This document shows, piece by piece, positions 9,326-17,777 of a stretch of 64,000 nucleotides of DNA. The notes beneath the pieces were generated by a model, which was given only the letters and a program-made list of their open reading frames with translations, was not told where the DNA came from and made no database searches. Numbering within the stretch: the stretch's first letter is position 1; the number at the start of each line of letters is the position of its first letter. Origin of the DNA: Hydrotalea flava. GTDB taxonomy: Bacteria; Bacteroidota; Bacteroidia; Chitinophagales; Chitinophagaceae. The stretch lies in the NCBI RefSeq assembly GCF_001623405.1, contig NZ_LUHG01000110.1, positions 1 to 64,000 on the forward strand. Direction: 5' to 3'. A program made the position numbers and the translations under genes.

Positions 9326-11353
9326 TTATTTCTGTTTTCTTTTTTTTGCTTTTTCTACCTTTCGGGTTGATGTTCTCCCTTGTTTCATTGAGGTTGCGGG
9401 TACCCATTCATAATCTAATTGCCTTTTTTCTATATTAGCAGCCACCACTTTTATCATTACTTTATCGCCCATTCTAAATTGCCGGCCACTTCTTCTACCC
9501 ACTAAAGCATAATCTGCTTCAACCAATCTAAATTCATCATAATCATTCAAACTTACTATGGTTACCAAACCTTCGCATTTGTGTTCAACTGTTTCTACCC
9601 AGAAACCAAAACCGGCTACACCGCTCACTACCCCCTCAAAAGTTTCACCCAATCGCTCTTTCATAAATTCAACCTGTTTGTATTTATTGCCGGCTCTTTC
9701 GCAATCCATTGCAGCTCGTTCTCTTTCACTGCAATGTTTGCATTTTTCTTCCATTTTTTTATCCAGTAATGGTTTTTTTCTTAGTATGGATGCTACTACT
9801 CTATGTACCAACACATCGGGATAACGGCGTATGGGAGAAGTGAAATGGCAATAATACGTAAAGCCTAATCCGTAATGGCCAATATTGTTTTCGGTGTAAA
9901 TAGCTTTCGACATCGTTCTAATACCCAGTTGCTCTAACACATGTTGTTCAGGTAAGCCTTGCACTGCCTTTAGCATATCGTTAAAACTCTGTGCTATTTT
10001 TTCGGGAGTTGAAGTATTGAATTGGTGACCATATTTTCTTGCAAAGGCGATAAAAGGTGTTAATTTATCTTCATTAGGTTTGTCGTGTACGCGATAAGGA
10101 AAGGGAATTTCTTTATCATCTTTTGCTTTTGTGTTGGCAACAAATTCAGCTACTGTTTTATTCGCCAGTAACATACATTCTTCTACCAACTGATGGGCTT
10201 CTTTACTTTCTTTAACAGTAATACCAATGGGTTTCCCTTTTTCGTCTAAAATAAAACGCACTTCTTGTGATGAAAAATTAATGGCACCTTTTTGAAACCT
10301 TTGTTTTCGCCATTTTTGAGCTATGGTATTTAGTAATAAAATTTGTTCTACATACAATCCCTCTTCATTTTCAATAATACTTTGAACATCTTCATAAGTA
10401 AAGCGATGGTCAGAGTGAATAACTGTTCTGCCAATCCAATGATTTTTTACTTCTCCTGCGGCAGTAATTTCGAAAATTGCAGAAAAAGTAAATTTATCTT
10501 CATGCGGACGGAGTGAACACAATTCATTCGAAATTTTTTCGGGTAACATTGGGTTTACTCTATCGGGCAGATAAACGGATGTAGCTCTTTTATAAGCCTC
10601 TTCATCTAAAATACTTTCCGGTTCTACATAATAACTTACATCTGCAATGTGAATACCGATTTCAAAAAGATTATTTTTTATTTTTTTGATAGAGATGGCA
10701 TCATCAAAATCTTTTGCATCAACAGGATCGATGGTAAAGGTTAAAATATCTCTGCAGTCTCGTCTTTGCTCAATTTCTTTTTTATCTAATACTACCGGAA
10801 GATTGGCTGCTTCTTGCAATATAGTTTTATCAAATGAAAGGGGAAAACCCGCCTGAGCCAGAATATCTTTCATGGCAGCATCATTTTCATCTTCAGACGA
10901 TAAAATGCTGATAATTTCTCCTACCGGTTTTCTGTCATCCTTATCCCATTTTACTAATCGGGCAATTACTTTTTCCTTATGTTTGGCACCGTTTAGTTTA
11001 TCTAATGGAATAAAGATATCCGGCATAGGTCTTTCTGTATCCGGTATAAAAAAAGCAAAATTAGTAGACAATTGCAGGTGGCCTACAAATTCAGTTTGTC
11101 TTCTTTCTAATACTTCAACTATTCTGCCTTCTTTTTTTTTCGTTGTACTGCTTTCTTTTACCACTTTTACGGTAACTGTATCGCCATGTAAAGCCGTGTT
11201 GAAATTTCCCTGCCGTACTAATATATCGCCACTACCGTTTGCAATCACTACATAACCAATACCGCTTCTGGTTATTTCTAAAACACCGGTTTCCAATAAT
11301 GCTTTATGGGTATGTTTTGTAGTGGTATGCTTATTATTTTTTTGTTTACTCAT
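9326..11353 (-). CDS. rnr: Ribonuclease R
   Basis: A 3'-to-5' exoribonuclease that degrades structured RNA. The 675-residue product has N-terminal cold-shock-like OB folds, the RNB catalytic domain with the metal-binding motif IDPVDAKDFDDA (208-219) and HFTSPIRRYPD further on, a C-terminal S1 domain (GVVSGVAGFGFWVE), and a basic tail rich in K and R. It lacks the extra N-terminal helix-turn-helix of E. coli RNase R (813 residues), so it is of the shorter kind usual in Bacteroidota. Its start overlaps the stop of lpxK by 4 bases, which suggests translational coupling in one transcript. Confidence 0.95.
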   Translation of the reverse strand: MSKQKNNKHTTTKHTHKALLETGVLEITRSGIGYVVIANGSGDILVRQGNFNTALHGDTVTVKVVKESSTTKKKEGRIVEVLERRQTEFVGHLQLSTNFAFFIPDTERPMPDIFIPLDKLNGAKHKEKVIARLVKWDKDDRKPVGEIISILSSEDENDAAMKDILAQAGFPLSFDKTILQEAANLPVVLDKKEIEQRRDCRDILTFTIDPVDAKDFDDAISIKKIKNNLFEIGIHIADVSYYVEPESILDEEAYKRATSVYLPDRVNPMLPEKISNELCSLRPHEDKFTFSAIFEITAAGEVKNHWIGRTVIHSDHRFTYEDVQSIIENEEGLYVEQILLLNTIAQKWRKQRFQKGAINFSSQEVRFILDEKGKPIGITVKESKEAHQLVEECMLLANKTVAEFVANTKAKDDKEIPFPYRVHDKPNEDKLTPFIAFARKYGHQFNTSTPEKIAQSFNDMLKAVQGLPEQHVLEQLGIRTMSKAIYTENNIGHYGLGFTYYCHFTSPIRRYPDVLVHRVVASILRKKPLLDKKMEEKCKHCSERERAAMDCERAGNKYKQVEFMKERLGETFEGVVSGVAGFGFWVETVEHKCEGLVTIVSLNDYDEFRLVEADYALVGRRSGRQFRMGDKVMIKVVAANIEKRQLDYEWVPATSMKQGRTSTRKVEKAKKRKQK

Positions 11354-12432
11354 GTGTTGTTTTTGTTGCTAAAATTTATAATGTAATTCACAATTGCATT
11401 TTGAAACAGTGAGGCCTCATTAAACAGAAATTGATGACGAATGGGAAGTACATATAATGGTAAATCTACTAATTCCTGTTTGAATTTGGTGAGCCTGACT
11501 GCATCTTTCTCTGTAGTGAGAATCATTTTTTGAGGAACATCAATGGATTGAAATTTTTCAATAATTTCCCTTAAGTCATCAATGGTAAAAATATGATGAT
11601 CGGTATAGTTTTTCTGATAATAGGTTGCAGCCCGTTGCAACAAATAATCTTTTAAAGGTTTTGGATTGGCAATGCCGCAAACCAATAATATTTCATCTTT
11701 ATCGGTAATAGGCCTTTCAGTATATTGAGAAATGTGATATGGAACTCCATATTCAATGGCAGTAAAATATACCTGTTGCGTGGGTAAAGGATGCAGATTG
11801 CGTAACAATTTTTGTTTTTTTTCAACCGATAAATCAGCAGGGCATTTCGTTACTATAATAATGTCGGCTCTTTTAACTGAACACCATTCATCCCGTAAAT
11901 CGCCGGTAGGTAAAAAAAAGTCGTATATGTACAGATTATTATATTCAGTTAATACAATGTTTATACCTGCTTTCACAGCTCTGTGTTGAAAAGCATCATC
12001 CAGAATGATGGCTTGCAAATCGGGTACATCATGCAGTAATTGTGGAATAGCTATCAATCGCTCCTCGCCTACTGCTACCGGCACGTTTGGAAATTTTAAA
12101 TGAAACTGCATCGGCTCATCTCCAATTTCTAATGCAGTTGTGTTTTCATTGGCTAAAGCATAGCCCTTGGTTTTACGTTTGTAGCCGCGACTTAGCGTAG
12201 CTATTTTAAAGCGGGGTTGCAAAAATGTAAGCAAATATTCAACCATTGGCGATTTACCGGTACCACCTACTGCAATATTGCCAATACAAATGAGCGGAAA
12301 ATTAAATGTTGTTTCCTGAAAAATTCCTTTATCATACATTCTGTTTCTGATAAAAACAATTGCACCATACACAATAGCAAAGGGTAAAAGCAATACCCTG
12401 AATGATTTTAGAAAGAAAGCATTAAAATTCAT
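11350..12432 (-). CDS. lpxK: Tetraacyldisaccharide 4'-kinase
   Basis: Phosphorylates the 4' position of the tetraacyl disaccharide to give lipid IVA, the sixth step of lipid A synthesis, at the inner membrane. The 360-residue protein has an N-terminal membrane anchor (about 8-26) and the P-loop GNIAVGGTGKSP (51-62), typical of LpxK, followed by TLSRGYKRKTKGY. The presence of the gene shows an LPS-bearing envelope. It overlaps rnr by 4 bases and the folate gene upstream by 11 bases. No other lpx gene is in the window. Confidence 0.95.
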   Translation of the reverse strand: MNFNAFFLKSFRVLLLPFAIVYGAIVFIRNRMYDKGIFQETTFNFPLICIGNIAVGGTGKSPMVEYLLTFLQPRFKIATLSRGYKRKTKGYALANENTTALEIGDEPMQFHLKFPNVPVAVGEERLIAIPQLLHDVPDLQAIILDDAFQHRAVKAGINIVLTEYNNLYIYDFFLPTGDLRDEWCSVKRADIIIVTKCPADLSVEKKQKLLRNLHPLPTQQVYFTAIEYGVPYHISQYTERPITDKDEILLVCGIANPKPLKDYLLQRAATYYQKNYTDHHIFTIDDLREIIEKFQSIDVPQKMILTTEKDAVRLTKFKQELVDLPLYVLPIRHQFLFNEASLFQNAIVNYIINFSNKNNT

Positions 12433-12991
12433 ACCTGTTTTGGGGAGTAATACAATAATTTAAAGGTACATCAAAAGATTGGGTATCGCTTATTTTAGTT
12501 ACGGGCTCAAAATAAGAAAAGCCAATTATAACAACATTTTTGCGACATTCTGTTAAAAATCTGTCGTAAAATCCTTTGCCGTAACCTACTCTGTAACCCG
12601 CCCTATCGCAGATAATTAGTGGAACAAAAACTAAATCAATCCTTTCCGGTACTAACAAATCCCCTTCCGTTGGTTCATAAATACCCCACTTGTTTGTGGC
12701 AAATTGGGTATGTTCATTTGTTAATATTGCCTGCATGGTGTGGTTGGTTGTATTGGTAACCGGATAGGCAATGCGTATATTGGGATAAAAATGTTTCAGA
12801 TATCCCGTAAATAAATGTGTATTGGGCTCATTGGTGGTTGCTAATGGCCAATAACTCAATACAGAATGTATGTGGTTAAAATTTAGTTGTTGTAATTGCA
12901 GCAACATTAAATCTTCTCCAATCAATTTCTCTTTTTCAGAAATTGATTTTCGTTTTTGTAAATACAAATTCCTTAGTTCTAACTTGGTCAT
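12422..12991 (-). CDS. 5-formyltetrahydrofolate cyclo-ligase
   Basis: Converts 5-formyl-THF to 5,10-methenyl-THF with ATP, salvaging the stored folate form. At 189 residues it has normal length, and shows the family's C-terminal signature VGYGKGFYDRFL (about 134-145) and an N-terminal basic KRKSISEKEK stretch that contributes to ATP binding. It overlaps lpxK by 11 bases and bioD by 4 bases, so four functionally unrelated genes (bioD, this gene, lpxK, rnr) form one tight minus-strand chain. Confidence 0.93.
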   Translation of the reverse strand: MTKLELRNLYLQKRKSISEKEKLIGEDLMLLQLQQLNFNHIHSVLSYWPLATTNEPNTHLFTGYLKHFYPNIRIAYPVTNTTNHTMQAILTNEHTQFATNKWGIYEPTEGDLLVPERIDLVFVPLIICDRAGYRVGYGKGFYDRFLTECRKNVVIIGFSYFEPVTKISDTQSFDVPLNYCITPQNRYEF

Positions 12992-13626
12992 AATAATTCA
13001 ATCAATCGCTCTTTAATTTTTGTTGCCTGCTCCAGTACAAACTGCCGGTTGGGTTTTTCTGTAAATGTGATACTGCCAATATAAGGAAAACCTGACCAGT
13101 TTACAATTTCCTGTTCATATTGCAAATAATGATCGTTAAAAACCCACCCTACAACAGGCAGGTTATATTGTTTACACACCAGTGCCGTTAATAAGGAGTG
13201 ATTAATACTGCCTAAATAATTTCTACTTACTAAAATTACCGGTGCCTTAAGCGCTTTTATAACATCTGCCATAAATTGATGGTGATTAATGGGAACCATT
13301 AATCCGCCGGCTCCTTCAATAATCAGGTATGGATTATTGGTTTTGGGCATGGCATTTTGGATGTTATTTATTTCCAGAATTTTATTTTCGGCAGCTGCAG
13401 CAATATGAGGTGAAGCCGGCATTTTTAATACATAGGCCTCTTTATGAATTTGAGTAGCTGTATTTGAAATTAATTGTTGAATGGTAGCTGCATCGGTACC
13501 ATCGTCAAGGCCTGCCTGTATGGGTTTCCAATAATCTGCCTGTAATGCTTCTGTTACAATAGCACTTACTACCGATTTGCCAACCCCGGTACCAATACCG
13601 GTTATAAAAATTGATTTTGTTTGCAT
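12988..13626 (-). CDS. bioD: Dethiobiotin synthetase
   Basis: ATP-dependent ring closure of 7,8-diaminopelargonate with CO2 to dethiobiotin, the penultimate step of biotin synthesis. The 212-residue product has the P-loop GIGTGVGKS (10-18), the substrate lysine in YWKPIQAG (Lys34) and the EGAGG motif (104-108). No bioA, bioB or bioF is visible nearby, so the biotin genes are scattered or partly in another cluster. It heads the overlapping chain towards rnr and is separated from rsmD by 74 bases. Confidence 0.94.
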   Translation of the reverse strand: MQTKSIFITGIGTGVGKSVVSAIVTEALQADYWKPIQAGLDDGTDAATIQQLISNTATQIHKEAYVLKMPASPHIAAAAENKILEINNIQNAMPKTNNPYLIIEGAGGLMVPINHHQFMADVIKALKAPVILVSRNYLGSINHSLLTALVCKQYNLPVVGWVFNDHYLQYEQEIVNWSGFPYIGSITFTEKPNRQFVLEQATKIKERLIELL

Positions 13627-13700
13627 AAATCAAAACTACAATTTAATAAAAAAAATATTTGAACATGTTGCTGAATCAATAATTCTTTTACAGCAACTGC

Positions 13701-14258
13701 TCAATCTGCATCATCCATTGAAAAAAAAGAAAAAATGGTGGTGCCGTAATTGCGTTCAAACCTGTATCCTTTAAAATGTTGATAGTTATTACGCGGTGTA
13801 TGTTCTAACACAAAATATCCTTCCGGCGGCAGAATCATTTTTTTTGCTACAATAATGGCCGGCAAGTCATCGATATTGCCTAAAGCATAAGGCGGCCCTG
13901 CAAAAATAAAATGATATTGTTCGGTACAGGTACTTAAAAAACTAAAAACATCTTGTTTAAAAATTTGAAACTGATTGGGCAGGGCTCCCAATTGTTGCAT
14001 GTTTGTTTGAATAAAAGCAGCCATTGTAGGATCTTTTTCTACAATAGTCAGCAATGCGGCCCCTCTGCTGGCCAGTTCGTAACTAATGGCTCCGGTACCT
14101 CCAAACAAATCTAAGGTATGAATGCCCTCAAAACTAATGCGGTTTTGTAAAATATTGAAAAGCCCTTCTTTGGCAATATCGGTAGTGGGTCTGGTAAAAG
14201 GCATTTTTGCAGGCGGTTTAATTTTTCTTCCTCCCCATTGGCCTGAAATGATCCTCAT
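13701..14258 (-). CDS. rsmD: RsmD-type 16S rRNA (guanine-N2) methyltransferase with altered catalytic motif
   Basis: By family it methylates G966 of 16S rRNA on the assembled 30S subunit, using SAM. The 185-residue protein begins MRIISGQWGGRKI and has TRPTTDIAKEGLFNIL and the SAM site LDLFGGTGAISYELASRG (49-66). The usual motif IV of this family is DPPY; here it reads AGPPY, with Gly121 (codon GGG at 13896-13898) in place of the aspartate that normally contacts the target amino group. Either activity is changed or the family tolerates Gly here. Its start overlaps the DUF3822 gene by 4 bases. Confidence 0.88.
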   Translation of the reverse strand: MRIISGQWGGRKIKPPAKMPFTRPTTDIAKEGLFNILQNRISFEGIHTLDLFGGTGAISYELASRGAALLTIVEKDPTMAAFIQTNMQQLGALPNQFQIFKQDVFSFLSTCTEQYHFIFAGPPYALGNIDDLPAIIVAKKMILPPEGYFVLEHTPRNNYQHFKGYRFERNYGTTIFSFFSMDDAD

Positions 14259-15100
14259 AAAATAATATTAAAAAAAGGTAGTAAATAATGTTCCGGGTAA
14301 TAATGTTTTTCAATTAAAATTTCCTGTTCAGGTAAAACAGACTGCCATTGCATGTCAGGAATTATTTTTTGTATCGAAATATAAACTTCATCTGTTTCAT
14401 TAATAATGCCACTTATTTCTACTTTCAGTTCAAATACGGGTTTAGAATAGGTATTCAATAAAGCAACAATTTGATAAACCACATCATCAGCACAGGTATA
14501 ACTGAAATGCACTGCCGTTTGTAATTGTTGCTGTTGTATACTTACAATAGAAAAACTTCCCGGATAAAAATAAATGAGCCAATAATTTGAAAAGCTGGTT
14601 GCCCTTTGAAATGCAAGCTGAATTTGTTTACGCAAACTATTGTAAACAGGTGTATCTGAAAAGGAACCTGCCAGCATTTGTTGCAGGCTTTGCGGAATTT
14701 GACAGGCAATATACAAGTTGGTTTCAGGTAATGTTATGGCATCAGTATTCATCTCCATATTACTCCATCCAAACAACAACTCTAATGAAGATTGAGCCGC
14801 AGATTCAGAATACAAATTTTCAGGAATTATGATTTGCTCAAATCCATTTAAAAATATTTGTTTGGTATGATAGGGCAAATCAAATAAAATGGATTGTAAG
14901 CGGACTTCCTGAAAAATCAAATACCAGTTGCTTTCAATTTTTTGAAAAGTAAATAATTCCAACGCACTAACAGAAACAGATTCAATTGATGTTTCAATTA
15001 AAGCGATATAATGCAAACCTACTTCAATAGTGAGCTGCTTTTCTATAACCGGCTGCTCCGCTCTGTTGAGGCAGTATTGACTGATTTCTTTTTCAACCAT
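14255..15100 (-). CDS. DUF3822 family protein
   Basis: A 281-residue protein of the DUF3822 family, assigned from its overall pattern and from its place directly before rsmD, an arrangement common in Bacteroidota. It has no signal peptide, and the alternating strands and helices (LFTFQKIESNWYLIFQE, LELLFGWSNMEM, YWLIYFYPGSFSIVSI) recall an actin/FtsA-like ATPase fold, but no nucleotide-binding motif can be named with confidence. A candidate promoter ends 4 bases before the ATG, so the mRNA may be leaderless. Function unknown. Confidence 0.75.
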   Translation of the reverse strand: MVEKEISQYCLNRAEQPVIEKQLTIEVGLHYIALIETSIESVSVSALELFTFQKIESNWYLIFQEVRLQSILFDLPYHTKQIFLNGFEQIIIPENLYSESAAQSSLELLFGWSNMEMNTDAITLPETNLYIACQIPQSLQQMLAGSFSDTPVYNSLRKQIQLAFQRATSFSNYWLIYFYPGSFSIVSIQQQQLQTAVHFSYTCADDVVYQIVALLNTYSKPVFELKVEISGIINETDEVYISIQKIIPDMQWQSVLPEQEILIEKHYYPEHYLLPFFNIIL

Positions 15101-15104
15101 TGTT

Positions 15105-15112
15105 CAAATATA
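15105..15112 (-). promoter_or_regulatory. Candidate promoter of the DUF3822-rsmD unit, -7 box TATATTTG
   Basis: A perfect TAnnTTTG match whose last base is only 4 bases before the ATG at 15100. With the usual spacing transcription would begin at or beside the A of the start codon. Confidence 0.5.
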
Positions 15113-15172
15113 CAATTACTGTTTAAAAAAAGAATACATACAGAATATCTAAATCGAATATCAACAAAACTG

Positions 15173-15180
15173 TAGATTTG
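15173..15180 (+). promoter_or_regulatory. Candidate promoter of the MATE gene, -7 box TAGATTTG
   Basis: A perfect TAnnTTTG match ending 2 bases before the ATG at 15183. It implies a leaderless mRNA starting at 15183, or use of the second ATG at 15189. No clear TTTG box is seen about 19 bases upstream. Confidence 0.5.
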
Positions 15181-15182
15181 CA

Positions 15183-16550
15183 ATGAATATGAGTGAGCCT
15201 GCTATTGTTACTGCCGATTATCGGGTAACAACTTCTAATCAACAAATATTAAAAATTGCATTACCCATTGCTGCCGCCACTTTGGTACCGCAGTTAAATT
15301 TTATTATCAACAATGTATTTTTAGGGCATTTGGGCGAACAGCCGCTTGCTGTAGCTGGTATTACAGGTGTATATTACTTAATTTTTGCGGTAATAGGCAT
15401 TGGTTTAAATAATGGAATGCAGGCCATTATTGCCAGACGTGCCGGCGAAAATAAAATTGAAGCCATTGGTAATTTATTTGCTCAAGGTGTCAGAATTTCA
15501 TTTGTTTTAGCCTTTTTAGGAATATTAATTACCTGGTTTTTGATACCGGTAATTTTAGAGCATACACTTAGCAATCCACTGCATGTTAGCATGGCTGTAA
15601 AATTTTTACGTATCCGGATTTTCGGGCTTATTTTTTTATACCTATACCAATTACGAAATGCTGTATTGGTGGGCACCAATCAAAGTAAATATTTAATTAT
15701 TGGTACTGCTGCAGAATCGATTGCCAATGTTTTTTTTGATTATGTTTTGATTTATGGAAAATGGGGATTCCCCAATTTAGGGTTTGATGGAGCCGCCTAC
15801 TCTTCCATTATTGCAGAGTTTACCGGATTAATGGCTATTTATTTTGTTATTCGGAAAAAAGGAATTGACAGGCAGTTGCAACTTTTTAAATCGTGGGAAT
15901 TTGACAAAAATAATATTAAATTAATTTTACGATTATCTGCACCACTTATAGCCCAATTCTGTTTAAGTATTGTAAGCTGGGAGTTTTTTTATATTTTAAT
16001 TGAACACCATGGCTCAATGGATTTGGCTATTTCAAATATTATGCGCAACATTTTTGGCTTTTTTGGATGCTTTACCTGGGCTTTTGCAGCAGCTGCCAAT
16101 ACAATGGTTAGTAACATTATTGGCCAGGGTTTGCACATAAAAGTAGAAGGCTTAATCATTAAAATTATGAAACTGTCTGTTTTGTTTGCAGGTAGTATTT
16201 GCATCATCATCAATATTTTTCCCACATTATTTTTATCATTTTATGGCCAGGGTAATGATTTTATTACGCATGCCATTCCTGTTTTACGGGTGGTTTCTAC
16301 TGCATTGGTACTGATGTCGGTATCTACTATTTGGTTAAATGCTGTTACCGGAACCGGTAGTACTCAGGTAAATCTGCTGATTGAGTTTTTTGCCATCATC
16401 ATGTATTGTCTGTACAGTTATTTTATATTGGAAAAATGGCATTTACCCATTACTGTTGGTTGGGGAAGTGAATGGGTGTACTGGATATTACTGTTTATCC
16501 CCTCTTATTGGTACATTAAAAAAGGCAGCTGGCAGCAAAAGCAATTTTAG
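15183..16550 (+). CDS. MATE family efflux transporter
   Basis: A 455-residue inner-membrane exporter of the multidrug and toxic compound extrusion family, normally driven by a sodium or proton gradient. Typical features are two homologous halves of six membrane segments, the opening ILKIALPIAAATLVPQLNFI, and the MATE pattern FLGHLGEQPLAVAGI (about 48-62), followed by GLNNGMQAIIARRAGE. The substrate cannot be deduced. A second in-frame ATG two codons later (15189) is an alternative start. It is convergent with the TPR gene after 16 bases. Confidence 0.92.
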   Translation: MNMSEPAIVTADYRVTTSNQQILKIALPIAAATLVPQLNFIINNVFLGHLGEQPLAVAGITGVYYLIFAVIGIGLNNGMQAIIARRAGENKIEAIGNLFAQGVRISFVLAFLGILITWFLIPVILEHTLSNPLHVSMAVKFLRIRIFGLIFLYLYQLRNAVLVGTNQSKYLIIGTAAESIANVFFDYVLIYGKWGFPNLGFDGAAYSSIIAEFTGLMAIYFVIRKKGIDRQLQLFKSWEFDKNNIKLILRLSAPLIAQFCLSIVSWEFFYILIEHHGSMDLAISNIMRNIFGFFGCFTWAFAAAANTMVSNIIGQGLHIKVEGLIIKIMKLSVLFAGSICIIINIFPTLFLSFYGQGNDFITHAIPVLRVVSTALVLMSVSTIWLNAVTGTGSTQVNLLIEFFAIIMYCLYSYFILEKWHLPITVGWGSEWVYWILLFIPSYWYIKKGSWQQKQF

Positions 16551-16566
16551 TTGAGCAACCTGCTTA

Positions 16567-17340
16567 TTATTCCAGCGAATCCAACATTTTTTGACCTTCT
16601 GTTTTCAGAGCAGCATCATCCGGCGTTCTAACAGGCAATTTTACCAATTGCTTTAACACTTCAATGGCTTTGGAGGGATTGTTATTGGCCTGATAACTCT
16701 TCGCCAGTATGAGGTAATTCATAACATAGTAGGGCTGTGTTTGTCTGCATTTTTCCAAATATACAATGGCTGAATCGTAGCTGGTGGGTGGAATACCACC
16801 CGGATACATGGTTTTTAATGCTAATTTTTTAGCCCAGTTCAAATTATTCATTTCATAATGCCAACGGCCTTCTACAAAATTGGCCATACCTAAATTGGGA
16901 TTGATGTTTAATGCTTTATCGGCATTGGTTTTTATGTCTTTTACATATTGAACTAAAAGTTTTCGATCTTTTTCTACTTCCGTCATTTTAGCAGAAGCCA
17001 ATGCAAGTGCATAATAGCTTTCTGCCGCTTCCGGATGTGCTGCAATAGCGCGTTGTGCATATGCTAATGCCGATTGAAAGGTGATGCGTTTATCATTCGC
17101 AATAGGTAATCGTTCGCCGGTAGAACAACTTAGCTCGGTGGCTTTTACCAAAGCATTGAGATTGTCAGGAGCAATCACCAGAATTTTCTTATAAATAGCT
17201 AAAGCCTGCTGTTCATTTAAATTAATTTCTGCATTGGTGGCTTGTTTAAACAATAATGGGAGATCCTGAGCAGCGGCATATTGAACAAACAGTACAGCCA
17301 AAAGAAAGATAGCTGTTGAAAATATTCTAACTTTTGGCAT
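16567..17340 (-). CDS. Secreted TPR protein
   Basis: A 257-residue exported protein: signal peptide MPKVRIFSTAIFLLAVLFVQYAAAQ (cleavage near 25), then tetratricopeptide-like repeats (ALAIYKKILVIAPDNLNALV; SALAYAQRAIAAHPEAAESY; NADKALNINPNLGMANFVEG; KSYQANNNPSKAIEVLKQLV). Such repeats bind other proteins in the periplasm; no enzyme motif is present. It lies 50 bases after folB on the same strand. The specific role is unknown. Confidence 0.75.
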   Translation of the reverse strand: MPKVRIFSTAIFLLAVLFVQYAAAQDLPLLFKQATNAEINLNEQQALAIYKKILVIAPDNLNALVKATELSCSTGERLPIANDKRITFQSALAYAQRAIAAHPEAAESYYALALASAKMTEVEKDRKLLVQYVKDIKTNADKALNINPNLGMANFVEGRWHYEMNNLNWAKKLALKTMYPGGIPPTSYDSAIVYLEKCRQTQPYYVMNYLILAKSYQANNNPSKAIEVLKQLVKLPVRTPDDAALKTEGQKMLDSLE

Positions 17341-17390
17341 ATCTGCTAATGAATTTATTGGTTCCGATATGTAAGTTTTTTCAAGCCATG

Positions 17391-17768
17391 CTATGATGCC
17401 TGATTAAAGTGGTTGCGATCCATTTCAAAACTAACACTTACAGAACCTTTAAAATCAGGTATGGGTGGATTTAACTTTTTAATAGAAATTACAACTCGCT
17501 CTGCCATTGCAAATTCAGATAAAATATCCGTTGCAATGTCCAATGCAATAGCTTCTAATAAGGGTGTGGCTTTTTCCATTCTATGTTGCACTATTTTAAA
17601 TAATGCAACATAGTTAATGGTATCATGAATACTTTGAAATGAAGCCGGTCTGGATGCATTATAATCAACCCTAAGGTTTACTTCAAACTCGTTTCCAGTT
17701 ATCTTTTCTTCTTTGTATAAACCGTGGTATGCCCAGAAAACCACATTATTCAGGTAAATTGACAGCAT
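17391..17768 (-). CDS. folB: Dihydroneopterin aldolase
   Basis: Cleaves 7,8-dihydroneopterin to 6-hydroxymethyl-dihydropterin and glycolaldehyde in folate synthesis. The 125-residue protein has normal length for FolB and shows YHGLYKEEKITGNEFEV (14-30), containing the conserved glutamate of the active site, and the C-terminal lysine motif KKLNPPIP (92-99). The fold is a small T-fold that assembles as an octamer. It follows trxB by 9 bases and is probably in the same transcript. Confidence 0.92.
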   Translation of the reverse strand: MLSIYLNNVVFWAYHGLYKEEKITGNEFEVNLRVDYNASRPASFQSIHDTINYVALFKIVQHRMEKATPLLEAIALDIATDILSEFAMAERVVISIKKLNPPIPDFKGSVSVSFEMDRNHFNQAS

Positions 17769-17777
17769 ATTTTATGT

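Noticed and set aside
10872-11255. Plus-strand open frame of 127 codons inside rnr
   Set aside because: Antisense shadow of a well-supported gene, serine- and phenylalanine-rich as expected for the reverse of lysine/glutamate codons.
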